Part shown: positions 23,744-31,310 of the stretch, piece after piece
Layout of the letters: every line of letters begins with the position of its first letter
Position numbering within the stretch: the first letter of the stretch is position 1
DNA from: Crossiella sp. SN42
GTDB taxonomy: Bacteria; Actinomycetota; Actinomycetes; Mycobacteriales; Pseudonocardiaceae
DNA: 35,591 bases
Direction: 5' to 3'
Assembly (NCBI RefSeq): GCF_023897065.1
Contig: NZ_JAMHIV010000061.1
Coordinates: forward strand, 1 to 35,591
Translations under genes and position numbers: made by a program
The notes under the pieces: generated by a model
What the model was told of the DNA's origin: nothing
The model's input: only the letters and a program-made list of their open reading frames with translations
The model's database searches: none

Positions 23744-25117
23744 ATGGCGCTGGGGAAGAAGCGGGCCGGGATCGTCGCGATGATCAGCGCACTGGCGCTG
23801 GCGGCCAGCGCGCTACCGGCGTGGGCGTGTGATGAGGAGCAGCCGGAGTTCGAGGCGCCCTCGGCCGCCGCCGGGCACGGGCACGGCAAGGGCGGCAAGG
23901 ACTCTGGCGCGGTCAAGAACGTTGAGCTGGTCGGCTCGGTGCCGGGCGCGCAGGGCGCGATCGCGCTGGACTTCCTGCAGTACGGCCGCAAGGACGTGCT
24001 GCTGGTCTCCGGGCAGTTCGGCCTGAAGTCCTACGACATCAGCAAGGACCCGGCCAACCCGGTGCAGATCGGCGAGCTGGCCATGCCCGGCCTGTGGGAG
24101 ACCGAGGACACCGAGGTCGACCCCAAGCGCAAGCTGGTCTTCCTGGCCAGGGACCCCAGGGCCTTCGGTGGCAACGTGCAGACCGGCAAGTCCGGGGTCT
24201 ACATCGTCGACGCCAAGGACCCGGCCAAGCTGACCGTGCTCAGCTTCGTCGAGCTGCCAGCCGGGCACACCACCAGCTGCATCGAGGACTGCCGCTACCT
24301 GTGGACCGGCGGCCCGGCCAAGGCCGCGGACATGCCGGCGGACTGGGGCGGCCGGCCGGTGTGGGTCACCGACATCCGCGATCCGCGCAACCCCAAGGTC
24401 TTCCCCCAGCCCATCGACACCGGCCGCAACGACGGCAAGACCGACTACGTGCACGACGTGCAGGTCGACGCCACCGGCATCGCCTGGGCCTCCGGTCGCG
24501 GCGGCGTGCGCGGCTACCGGACCAGCGGCTGGCACTGGGACCCGGTGGTCAACAAGTTCCGCAAGGCCACCCCGTGGAACCCGGTGCCCTACGCCGGTGG
24601 CGGCATCGACGAGCTGGCCGCGGCCTCGAAGTTCATGCACAACAGCTACCGCCAGGTCGGCAGGCGGGCCGGTGACGGCGCGAACCCCTGGCACTGGGGC
24701 GGCGGGGACCTGCTGTTCACCACCGAGGAGGCGTTCAACCCCGGCTGCGCGGCCGACGGCGTGCTGGTGATCGCCTCGCTCAAGGGCTCCTACGGCGGCC
24801 AGGGCTGGCGCTCCACCAAGGAGGACCCGTTCCGGCTGAACACCGTGGGCACCTGGAGCGTGGCCGGGCAGGAGGGCAGCAACCCGGACAGCGGCGACTG
24901 CTCGGCGCACTACTTCGACATCCGCGGCAACATCCTGGTGCAGTCCTTCTACGCCCAGGGCACCCGGTTCCTCGACGTCAGCGACCCCACCAACCCGACA
25001 CAGGTCGGCTACTTCCGACCGGCGGACGCCGCTTCGTGGGAACCTGCCTGGCACCGGGGACTGGTGTACGTGGCGGACAACAAGCGCGGCATCGACATCC
25101 TCAAGCTGACGAAGTAG
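23744..25117 (+). CDS. Exported LVIVD-repeat beta-propeller protein
   Basis: A 457-residue secreted protein. A Sec-type signal peptide covers roughly residues 1-29 (GKKRAGIVAMISALALAASA, then LPAWA). A short His/Gly/Lys-rich segment follows and then repeated motifs of the LVIVD type: LKSYDISKDPANPVQIG, VYIVDAKDPAKLTVL, VWVTDIRDPRNPKVF and TRFLDVSDPTNPTQVG. These repeats form beta-propeller blades on the cell surface; no enzymatic activity is known for most members. Several Cys residues in the middle (TSCIEDCRYL and others) suggest disulfides. ATG 23744 is preceded by GGGAGG. The gene is divergent from the lipoprotein gene and lies 21 bases upstream of another exported propeller-like protein, so the two are probably cotranscribed. 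Confidence 0.88.
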   Translation: MALGKKRAGIVAMISALALAASALPAWACDEEQPEFEAPSAAAGHGHGKGGKDSGAVKNVELVGSVPGAQGAIALDFLQYGRKDVLLVSGQFGLKSYDISKDPANPVQIGELAMPGLWETEDTEVDPKRKLVFLARDPRAFGGNVQTGKSGVYIVDAKDPAKLTVLSFVELPAGHTTSCIEDCRYLWTGGPAKAADMPADWGGRPVWVTDIRDPRNPKVFPQPIDTGRNDGKTDYVHDVQVDATGIAWASGRGGVRGYRTSGWHWDPVVNKFRKATPWNPVPYAGGGIDELAAASKFMHNSYRQVGRRAGDGANPWHWGGGDLLFTTEEAFNPGCAADGVLVIASLKGSYGGQGWRSTKEDPFRLNTVGTWSVAGQEGSNPDSGDCSAHYFDIRGNILVQSFYAQGTRFLDVSDPTNPTQVGYFRPADAASWEPAWHRGLVYVADNKRGIDILKLTK

Positions 25118-25138
25118 GCACTCGACCTGGGGGAAACA

Positions 25139-26653
25139 ATGACGATTCCCGACCAGCCGCGCGGTATCGACCGCCGTCACCTGCTCACCGGGCTCGGCGC
25201 GCTGGGCGCCGCCGCCGTGGTGGGCGTCGGCACCCCAGCCCAGGCAGGCGCAGCCCAGGCCGCACCGGCCGCGACCACGCCAATGGACCTGCGGTTCCGG
25301 ATCGCTGCGCAGTTCCGGCCGTTCGCGCTGCTGGCGCCCGGGTTCGAGCAGTACGACAGCGCGGCCCCGCCGCTGCCCAGGGCCAGCGGGGACTTCCTGG
25401 TGCGCACCGGGGTCAGCCCGCGCGCGCCGTTCGCCTCGGTGCTGGTGGAGGTCAGCGAGCTGGCCCCGCAGGCCTCGGTGGTGGCCGGGCTGGCGGCCAA
25501 CTCGGCCAACCGGGTGCTGGCCCGCTACGACGCGGCCACGGGCACGGCCAGTGTCGAGGTCACCGTGAACGGGACCACCTCGGTGGTGAAGTCAGTGGCC
25601 GCGCGGCTGCGGGCGCCGTTCCGGTTCGCCTTCGTGGTCAACGAGAACGCGGTCACCGTGCTGCACGACAGCACCGGCACGGGCACCGGCTGGGTCCCGC
25701 TGGTGAGCGAGCGCGACGGGGTGTCCGCCAAGATCGACCTGCGCCGCCCGGCCACGCTGGGCACCTTCTCCTACGCCTACGGCGCGGGCGGGGACGGCGC
25801 GGTGGTGCTCGGGCGGGTGCGGGCCGGGTACTTCGGGCAGGCCGGGCTGCGGGACCTGCACGCGGTGCAGACCGCCGACGGCAAGCCGCTGGTGCGCGAC
25901 GGCAAGCTCTACCTCACCGCGACCTGCGCCGGGCTCGGCTTCTTCCAGCAGGCGCACTGGGGCGTGTGGACCCTGGACCTCAAGGACCCCAGCCGGATCA
26001 CCCAGGTCGCGCAGCTGTACTTCAGCCGCGAGGACGGCGTGATCGTGGGCGACCACGCCGGGCAGATCGTGCTCGACGGCGATGAGTACATCGTGGCGAT
26101 GAGCAGCTGGGGCGACTTCGCGTTCAAGGGCGTGCACGTCCGGCACCTGCGCACCAAGGCCAACGTGCTCGCCGGCGTGCACGTGCTGGCGGCCAAGCGG
26201 CTCGACCTGCCCACCGAGGTCAGCGCCTGGGACCCGTCCATCACCAAGATCGACGGGCGCTGGCACGTCGGCTTCGTGGAGAGCCCGAGCCAGACCCCGT
26301 TCAACTTCCACCCGGCGCTGGCGGTGGCCCCACGCGGCGCGGACTACCACGAGCGGCTGACCCTGCGCGGCCGGGACGCGAACGTGCGGGAGTGCGAGGG
26401 CACCATCCTGCAGCGGGTCGGCGGGCAGTGGTACCTGCTGGCCAGTGACGGGATCGGGCGGCAGTACCGGGTGTACGACCTGGACGTGCACTTCCTGGGC
26501 ACGCTGGACGCGCCGTACAAGACCAACATCCCGCACCCGCAGATCGTGCCGGTGGGCAAGAACTGGCTGATGGTCACCTTCGACGGGACGCAGTACGCCG
26601 AGCCGGTGCTGGGCTACGGCGGGCACGGCGACGTGATCGTGATGCGCGCCTAA
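25139..26653 (+). CDS. Tat-exported protein with a GH43-like five-bladed propeller fold
   Basis: A 504-residue secreted protein. The N-terminus has a twin-arginine signal (GIDRRHLLTGLGALGAAAVV). Residues about 45-230 look like a beta-sandwich domain, as in concanavalin-type modules. The second half has segments typical of the GH43/GH32-like superfamily: LYLTATCAG, WDPSITKIDGRWHVGFVES, ECEGTILQRVGGQWYLLASD and IPHPQIVPVGKNWLMVTFDG. It may therefore act on arabinan- or xylan-like sugars or on a cell-surface glycan, but I cannot assign catalytic acids with certainty. It follows the LVIVD protein by 21 bases on the same strand. It converges with the FadR-type regulator gene with only seven bases between stops. 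Confidence 0.75.
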   Translation: MTIPDQPRGIDRRHLLTGLGALGAAAVVGVGTPAQAGAAQAAPAATTPMDLRFRIAAQFRPFALLAPGFEQYDSAAPPLPRASGDFLVRTGVSPRAPFASVLVEVSELAPQASVVAGLAANSANRVLARYDAATGTASVEVTVNGTTSVVKSVAARLRAPFRFAFVVNENAVTVLHDSTGTGTGWVPLVSERDGVSAKIDLRRPATLGTFSYAYGAGGDGAVVLGRVRAGYFGQAGLRDLHAVQTADGKPLVRDGKLYLTATCAGLGFFQQAHWGVWTLDLKDPSRITQVAQLYFSREDGVIVGDHAGQIVLDGDEYIVAMSSWGDFAFKGVHVRHLRTKANVLAGVHVLAAKRLDLPTEVSAWDPSITKIDGRWHVGFVESPSQTPFNFHPALAVAPRGADYHERLTLRGRDANVRECEGTILQRVGGQWYLLASDGIGRQYRVYDLDVHFLGTLDAPYKTNIPHPQIVPVGKNWLMVTFDGTQYAEPVLGYGGHGDVIVMRA

Positions 26654-26660
26654 GACGCGG

Positions 26661-27317
26661 TCAGAAGGTGGCGGCCAGGCGGTCGTAGGCCAGGCGCAGG
26701 TGGGCCAGGAACAGCTCGGTGCTGTGCGCCGGGTCGTCCGCGCGCAGGGCGGCGACCAGGGCGCGGTGCTCGGCCGGGACCTGGGCGCGGTAGTCGGTGC
26801 TGGCGCCGATGCGGCTGAGCAGGAACAGGATGATCTGCGCGCGGATGGCCGACCAGGCCTGGCGCAGCCGCTCGTGCCGGGTGGCGGCGTAGACCGCGTC
26901 GTGGAACTCCAGGTCCAGGCGCAGCATGTCGTGGTCGGTGGCGGCGGCGTGCATGCGGTCCACCACCTCCTCCAGTGTGGCCAGGTCGGCCGGGGTGGCG
27001 TGGGTGTGGAAGCGGGCCACCGCGAGGCGTTCCAGGGCCGAGCGCAGGGTGTAGAGCTCCTCCGCGTCGGCGGCGGAGAGCGTGGTGACGGTGGCGCCGC
27101 GGTGCCACTGGGTGCGGACCAGGCCCTCGCGCTCCAGCTTGGCCAGCGCCTCCCGGATCGGGCCCCGGCTGACCTCCAGACGGGCCGCCAGCTCGACCTC
27201 GCGCAGCGGCGCGCCCGGCGGGAAGGCGCCGTCGAAGATCGCGACGCGGATGCGGTCGGCCACCTCGTCGGCCAGGCCGCGGCGGTCGGCCGGGCGCAGC
27301 GGCGTGGTCTCGGTCAC
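26661..27317 (-). CDS. GntR-family regulator, FadR/FCD subfamily
   Basis: A 218-residue repressor. The N-terminal winged helix (GLADEVADRIRVAIFDGAFPPGAPLREVELAARLEVSRG, given here only as the GntR signature region of residues 14-55) leads into REALAKLEREGLV. The FCD ligand-binding domain contains metal-site residues in DLEFHDAVY, EHRALVAAL and LAHLR. Such proteins sense small carboxylic acids or related metabolites. The GTG start at 27317 has GGAGG five bases upstream. It is divergent from a VOC-family gene, with the palindrome AATGTTAACATT between them, so it probably regulates that gene and itself. Confidence 0.9.
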   Translation of the reverse strand: MTETTPLRPADRRGLADEVADRIRVAIFDGAFPPGAPLREVELAARLEVSRGPIREALAKLEREGLVRTQWHRGATVTTLSAADAEELYTLRSALERLAVARFHTHATPADLATLEEVVDRMHAAATDHDMLRLDLEFHDAVYAATRHERLRQAWSAIRAQIILFLLSRIGASTDYRAQVPAEHRALVAALRADDPAHSTELFLAHLRLAYDRLAATF

Positions 27318-27352
27318 GATGTCCTCCAGCAGCCCGGGTCGTCGATTGTCGC

Positions 27353-27364
27353 AATGTTAACATT
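27353..27364. promoter_or_regulatory. Palindrome AATGTTAACATT, probable FadR-type operator
   Basis: A perfect 12-bp palindrome in the 82-base divergent region between the GntR and VOC genes. The core TGTTAACA fits the T-G-T...A-C-A pattern of FadR-subfamily sites. A second, shorter repeat, ATTG-TCG-CAAT, overlaps its left side (27345-27355). Local control by the adjacent GntR protein is the simplest interpretation. Confidence 0.6.
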
Positions 27365-27399
27365 CGCCCGTTCCCGAGTGACCTGTCTGAGGAGTACGC

Positions 27400-27813
27400 A
27401 TGTCGGTGCCCCGTTTCCACCTGGCGATCCCGGTCGACGACCTGGCCGCGGCACGGCGGTTCTACGGCGAGACCCTGGGCTGTCCGCAGGGGCGGTCCTC
27501 GGACACCTGGGTGGACTGGAACTTCTACGGCCACCAGCTGGTCACCCACCTGGCGCCGCGCAACCCGGACGCGCACAACCCGGTGGACGGGCACGACGTG
27601 CCGGTGCCGCACTTCGGGCTGCTGCTGGGCACGGTGCAGTTCGACGAGCTGGCCGAGCGGCTGCGCGCGGCGGGCACCGAGTTCGTGATCGAGCCCTACC
27701 TGCGCTTCGCCGGGGAGAAGGGCGAGCAGTGGACCATGTTCCTGCGCGACCCGGCGGGCAACGCGCTGGAGTTCAAGGCCTTCGCCCACGATGACCAGGT
27801 GTTCGCGGCCTGA
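27400..27813 (+). CDS. VOC-family (glyoxalase/extradiol dioxygenase-like) protein
   Basis: A 137-residue single-domain VOC protein of the predicted extradiol dioxygenase group. It starts with the typical [23 protein letters not shown] and ends with [16 protein letters not shown]. Likely metal ligands are the His in FHLAIPV, the His in VPHFGLLL and the Glu in ALEFKAF. The reaction and substrate are unknown. ATG 27400 has GAGGAG with good spacing. It is probably controlled by the divergent GntR protein. The 3' end, including the stop codon, lies in a strong hairpin (27801-27846). Confidence 0.88.
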   Translation: MSVPRFHLAIPVDDLAAARRFYGETLGCPQGRSSDTWVDWNFYGHQLVTHLAPRNPDAHNPVDGHDVPVPHFGLLLGTVQFDELAERLRAAGTEFVIEPYLRFAGEKGEQWTMFLRDPAGNALEFKAFAHDDQVFAA

Positions 27814-27846
27814 CCGTTGGAGGGGTGGTGTGGTCAGGCCGCGAAC
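27801..27846. terminator. Terminator-like hairpin overlapping the VOC stop codon
   Basis: GTTCGCGGCCTGACC (27801-27815) and GGTCAGGCCGCGAAC (27832-27846) are perfect 15-bp arms with a 16-base loop. The stop codon (27811-27813) sits in the left arm. No U-tract follows on either strand, as is common for actinobacterial terminators. It lies between convergent genes and may serve both. Confidence 0.7.
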
Positions 27847-27879
27847 GGGACGCGGCGCGCTGGGCCGACGGCACGACGG

Positions 27880-28404
27880 TCAGCGGCGCGCCACGCCTGG
27901 CTGGTCCTCGATGGCCGGGCTGACCACCGGGCCCGGTGACGGGCTGGTGCCAGGGGTGACGGTGGTCTGGCCCTGCGTGGGCACCGGCGGATAGGTCTGG
28001 TTCGAGTCCTGCTGGAGCTGCTGGGCGTGCCGCTCCTCGATCCGCTCGTTCATCTCATCGGCCATCAGCTGCTCGCGCTGGCGGGCCCTGATCCGGTTCA
28101 GGATCGCCATGGTGATCGCGTGCATGACCCCCAGCAGCAGCAACACGATGCCGAGCTTGGTGACCACGGTCTGCACGGCGCCGCCCGCGTCCACGTTCAT
28201 GGTCGAGATGATCATGAACAGACCGAGCACCACCAAGTGGAACAACACCGCGATCAGCCGGGCCATGGACGCGGCCGCGGCCTGGTCCCGGTAGCCCTGT
28301 TGCAGGTAGGCCTTGCCGCTGCGCAGGATCAGCTGGCCGTCGATGAGCACCAGGATCACTCCGAGCACCAGGAACGCCACATACCCGTTGAGGTTCTCGT
28401 CCAC
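27880..28404 (-). CDS. Small membrane protein with disordered C-terminal tail
   Basis: A 174-residue protein that I do not recognise as a named family. It has three hydrophobic segments (about residues 8-30, 52-73 and 86-108; for example GYVAFLVLGVILVLI and LIAVLFHLVVLGLFMIIS). A charged, probably helical stretch follows (RIRARQREQLMADEMNERIEERHAQQLQQ, described as residues 111-139), then a Pro/Thr/Ser-rich tail to the end. GTG 28404 is chosen, with GAGGA about ten bases upstream; the frame stays open to 28470. It is divergent from an LCP cell-wall ligase gene and shares a palindrome-rich control region, which hints at an envelope role. No function can be assigned. Confidence 0.75.
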   Translation of the reverse strand: MDENLNGYVAFLVLGVILVLIDGQLILRSGKAYLQQGYRDQAAAASMARLIAVLFHLVVLGLFMIISTMNVDAGGAVQTVVTKLGIVLLLLGVMHAITMAILNRIRARQREQLMADEMNERIEERHAQQLQQDSNQTYPPVPTQGQTTVTPGTSPSPGPVVSPAIEDQPGVARR

Positions 28405-28427
28405 CCGACTCACTTCCTCGACGTCTG

Positions 28428-28445
28428 GACCAGCACGTGTTGGTC
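28428..28445. repeat. Palindrome GACCAGCACGTGTTGGTC
   Basis: An 18-bp palindrome around CACGTG with one imperfect (G/T) pair, in the divergent region between the membrane protein and LCP genes. It directly abuts a second, longer palindrome (28446-28469). It may be an operator. Confidence 0.55.
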
Positions 28446-28469
28446 TGCCAGCCGGGTACCCGGCAGGCA
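28446..28469. repeat. 24-bp palindrome around GCCGGGTACCCGGC
   Basis: The perfect 14-bp core GCCGGGTACCCGGC (28451-28464) is flanked by TGCC-A on the left and A-GGCA on the right, giving a 24-bp palindrome with a single A/A mismatch. A short hairpin CGGTG-AAA-CACCG follows at about 28474-28486. The region separates divergent genes, so binding of a dimeric regulator is plausible. Confidence 0.6.
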
Positions 28470-28530
28470 CGCTCGGTGAAACACCGGCACCACCGGGTCA
28501 CCAACGGCGCGAACTGCGTAAGGTGACGTC

Positions 28531-29541
28531 GTGTCTGGTCACTATTACCGGGAGGCTCCGCCGGTGCAGGCGAAACCGCGTCGCAAACGGCGCTGGGGCC
28601 GAATCACGCTCATCGTGCTGCTGGTCCTGCTCATCGGGTTCGTGGTGTTCTGGTTCTACCTCGACGCCAAGCTGAACCGGATCAACGCGCTCAAGGACTA
28701 CCCCGGCAGGCCCGCGGACACACCGGGCACCAACTGGCTGGTGGTCGGCTCGGACAGCAGGGAGGGGCTCAGCGAGGAGGACCGCGAGGAGCTGGCCACC
28801 GGTGGCGCGGCGGGCAAGCGGACCGACACGATGATGCTGCTGCACATCCCCGACGGCTCCGGACCGTCCACTTTGGTCTCGTTGCCGCGTGACTCCTTTG
28901 TGGACATCCCTGGCAAGAAGAAGCAGAAGCTCAACGCGGCCTTCGCCCTCGGCGGGCCGGAGTTGCTGGTGCGCACGGTGGAGACCAGCACCGGCATCCA
29001 CATCGACCACTACGCCGAGATCGGCTTCGGCGGGTTCGTGCACATCGTCGACGCGGTCGGCGGGGTGGACATGTGCATCGACAAGGCGATGAAGGACCCC
29101 AAGGCCGGGCTGGACGTCCAGGCCGGCTGCCAGGAGCTCGACGGCGCGCAGGCGCTGGGCTACGTGCGCACCAGGGCCACCCCGCGCGCGGACCTGGACC
29201 GCATCGCGCGGCAGCGGCAGTTCCTCTCCGCGCTGGTGGACAAGGCGACCAGCTTCGGCACCATCATCAACCCGTTCCGGTCGATCCCGTTGGCCAACAA
29301 CACGGTGGAGACGCTGACCGTCAACGAGGGCGACCACCTGCACAACCTGGCCGGCCTGGCCTGGGCGATGCGCGGGGCGGCCGACGGCGGCCTGGTGACC
29401 ACCACGGTGCCGCTGGGCGCCAGCCGCAGCGTGGCCGGCGTCGGCTCGGTGGTGCAGTGGGACCCGGCCAGGTCGAAGCGGTTCTTCGAGGCGCTGAAGA
29501 ACGACACCCAGCTCCCGCAGGACCTGATCACCACGGGCTGA
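28531..29541 (+). CDS. LCP-family (LytR-CpsA-Psr) cell-wall glycopolymer ligase
   Basis: A 336-residue membrane protein. A basic cytoplasmic N-terminus (KPRRKRRWGR) precedes one transmembrane segment (about residues 27-48), and the catalytic LCP domain is external. LCP signatures include NWLVVGSDSREG, KRTDTMMLLHI, LVSLPRDSFVDIPG, KLNAAFALGG and YVRTRATPRADLDRIARQRQFL, with the conserved Asp and Arg residues that bind pyrophosphate and magnesium. These enzymes attach polyprenyl-pyrophosphate-linked polymers such as arabinogalactan, teichoic acid or capsule to peptidoglycan. GTG 28531 is used; no strong ribosome binding site is visible. It is divergent from a small membrane protein and 121 bases upstream of an ABC exporter operon. 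Confidence 0.92.
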   Translation: MSGHYYREAPPVQAKPRRKRRWGRITLIVLLVLLIGFVVFWFYLDAKLNRINALKDYPGRPADTPGTNWLVVGSDSREGLSEEDREELATGGAAGKRTDTMMLLHIPDGSGPSTLVSLPRDSFVDIPGKKKQKLNAAFALGGPELLVRTVETSTGIHIDHYAEIGFGGFVHIVDAVGGVDMCIDKAMKDPKAGLDVQAGCQELDGAQALGYVRTRATPRADLDRIARQRQFLSALVDKATSFGTIINPFRSIPLANNTVETLTVNEGDHLHNLAGLAWAMRGAADGGLVTTTVPLGASRSVAGVGSVVQWDPARSKRFFEALKNDTQLPQDLITTG

Positions 29542-29542
29542 C

Positions 29543-29560
29543 ATCAACCGATCGGCTGAT
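29543..29560. promoter_or_regulatory. Near-palindrome ATCAACCGATCGGCTGAT
   Basis: An 18-base palindrome with one imperfect pair, immediately after the LCP stop and about 100 bases before the exporter operon. It could be an operator for that operon. The 12-mer ATGCCGGTCATC starts inside it at 29559 and recurs exactly at 29663, the start of the ATPase gene. Confidence 0.4.
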
Positions 29561-29662
29561 GCCGGTCATCCACCGCATCGACAGCCACCTGGGCGATCCG
29601 CAAACCCCGCCGCCCGCCGGAAGCTGTGTTCCGACAAGGGAACGAGCGAAAGGCGGGCGGCG

Positions 29663-30562
29663 ATGCCGGTCATCGAGGTGGCCAACCTGCACAAGCGGTA
29701 CCGCGAGCACACCGCGGTGGCCGATGTGTCCTTCACCGTGGACCGCGGCGAGATCTTCGGGATCGTCGGCCCCAACGGCGCGGGCAAGACCACCACGGTC
29801 GAGTGCGTCACCGGGCTGCGGGCGCGGGACGGCGGCACGGTCCGGGTGCTGGGCGAGGACCCGGCGCACGGCGGCCTGGCGCTGCGGGCTGCCCTGGGGG
29901 TGCAGCTCCAGCAGGGCAGGCTGCCGGACAAGATCACCGTGTGGGAGGCGCTGGACCTGCACGCCTCCTTCTACCCAGACCCGGCCAGTCCCGATCAGCT
30001 GATCGAGGAGTGGGGGCTGGAGGCGAAGCGGAACACCGCCTTCCGCAAGCTCTCCGGCGGGCAGCAGCAGCGGCTGCTGATCGCGCTGGCGCTGGTCGGC
30101 AACCCGGAGATCGCGGTGCTGGACGAGCTGACCACCGGCCTGGACCCGCAGGCCCGCCGGGACACCTGGGAGCTGGTGGAGCGGATCAGGGCCAGGGGCG
30201 TGACGGTGTTGCTGGTGACCCACTTCATGGCCGAGGCGGAACGGTTGTGCGACCGGATCGCGGTGATCGACGCGGGCCGGGTGGTCGCGCTGGACACGCC
30301 CAGCGGGCTGGTGGCCAGCGTGCGCGCGGAGGTGCGGATCCGGTTCCGGCCGTCGGTGCCGTTGCCGCCGGGGTTGCTGGAGTCGTTACCTGAGGTGTCC
30401 ACTGTGGACGTTTCCGCGCGGGTGACCACGGTGCGGGGCACCGGGAACCTGCTCCAGGCGGTCACCGCGACCCTGGCCAGGGCCGGGATCGTCGCGGAGG
30501 ACCTGCGGCTGGACCAGACCGGCCTCGACGACGCCTTCGTCGCCCTCACCACCAACCGCTGA
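29663..30562 (+). CDS. ABC transporter ATP-binding protein (DrrA-type, ABC-2 exporter)
   Basis: A 299-residue ATPase. The Walker A motif is GPNGAGKTTT, the signature is LSGGQQQRL, Walker B is AVLDELTTGLD, and the switch His is in LLVTHF. The Q-loop Gln falls in LGVQLQQG. The C-terminal 80 residues form the extension found in drug- and lipid-exporting members. It powers the ABC-2 permease encoded next, 22 bases downstream. The operon also contains a NarL-type two-component system, an arrangement used for inducible export of antibiotics, lantibiotics or lipids. ATG 29663 has only a weak purine-rich sequence upstream. A good alternative start is not evident. Confidence 0.92.
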   Translation: MPVIEVANLHKRYREHTAVADVSFTVDRGEIFGIVGPNGAGKTTTVECVTGLRARDGGTVRVLGEDPAHGGLALRAALGVQLQQGRLPDKITVWEALDLHASFYPDPASPDQLIEEWGLEAKRNTAFRKLSGGQQQRLLIALALVGNPEIAVLDELTTGLDPQARRDTWELVERIRARGVTVLLVTHFMAEAERLCDRIAVIDAGRVVALDTPSGLVASVRAEVRIRFRPSVPLPPGLLESLPEVSTVDVSARVTTVRGTGNLLQAVTATLARAGIVAEDLRLDQTGLDDAFVALTTNR

Positions 30563-30584
30563 TCTGCCACAAGGGGACTTTGTC

Positions 30585-31310
30585 ATGCGTGTGTTGCGCA
30601 AGCTGTTCTTCGTCGAGCTCAAGCTGCTGTTCCGGGAGCCCGCCGCCTGGCTGCTGGTGCTGCTGCTGCCGCTGGCCCTGGTCACCACGTTCGGGCTGGT
30701 CAGCAAGCCGCGGGAGAACACCAGCCCGATCCTGACCTTCTTCCCGGCGATGGCGCTGTCCATCGGCCTGGCGCAGCTGGCGCTGACCGTGCTGCCCGCC
30801 GCGCTGGCGAACGACCGGGAGAAAGGCATACTCCGACGTATGGCCTCCACCCCCGTGCACCCGAGCAGGCTGCTGGGCGCGCAGCTCGCGGTGACCGTGG
30901 TGATGGCGCTGGTCACGCTCGGCGGGGTGCTGCTGATCGGCTCGGCCGTGCTCGGTTTCCCGCTGCCCAGGGAGCCGCTGGGCTTCGTGCTGGCCTTCGT
31001 GCTGGGCGCGGGGGCGCTGTTCGCGGTCGGGCTCTGCATCGCCGCGGTCGCGCCCACCGGGCGGGTGGCCAGTGGGATCGGGGCCGGGGTGTTCTTCGTG
31101 TCCATGGTCTTCGGCGGGGTGTTCATGCCGGCCGAGGTGATGCCGAAGGTCATGGTGGAGATCGGCACCTACCTGCCGATCGGGGCCTCCATGCAGGCGT
31201 TGCGGGCCAGCTGGGCCGGGCAGTGGCCGGAGACGCTGCCGCTGCTGGCGATGGCGGGGCTGATCGTGGTCTTCGGCGGGATCGCGGCGCGGACGTTCCG
31301 ATGGGAGTGA
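30585..31310 (+). CDS. ABC-2 type transporter permease
   Basis: A 241-residue membrane protein with about six transmembrane segments, beginning with an amphipathic stretch (RKLFFVELKLLFREPAAWLL) typical of ABC-2 permeases. The region with GVFMPAEVMPK and LPIGASMQAL near the C-terminus is characteristic of the DrrB/YhhJ-like group. It should form a dimer with the ATPase encoded upstream and export a hydrophobic compound; the cargo is unknown. ATG 30585 is preceded by AAGGGG. The stop overlaps the start of the histidine kinase gene by ten bases (31301-31310), which implies that exporter and sensor are made together. Confidence 0.9.
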   Translation: MRVLRKLFFVELKLLFREPAAWLLVLLLPLALVTTFGLVSKPRENTSPILTFFPAMALSIGLAQLALTVLPAALANDREKGILRRMASTPVHPSRLLGAQLAVTVVMALVTLGGVLLIGSAVLGFPLPREPLGFVLAFVLGAGALFAVGLCIAAVAPTGRVASGIGAGVFFVSMVFGGVFMPAEVMPKVMVEIGTYLPIGASMQALRASWAGQWPETLPLLAMAGLIVVFGGIAARTFRWE

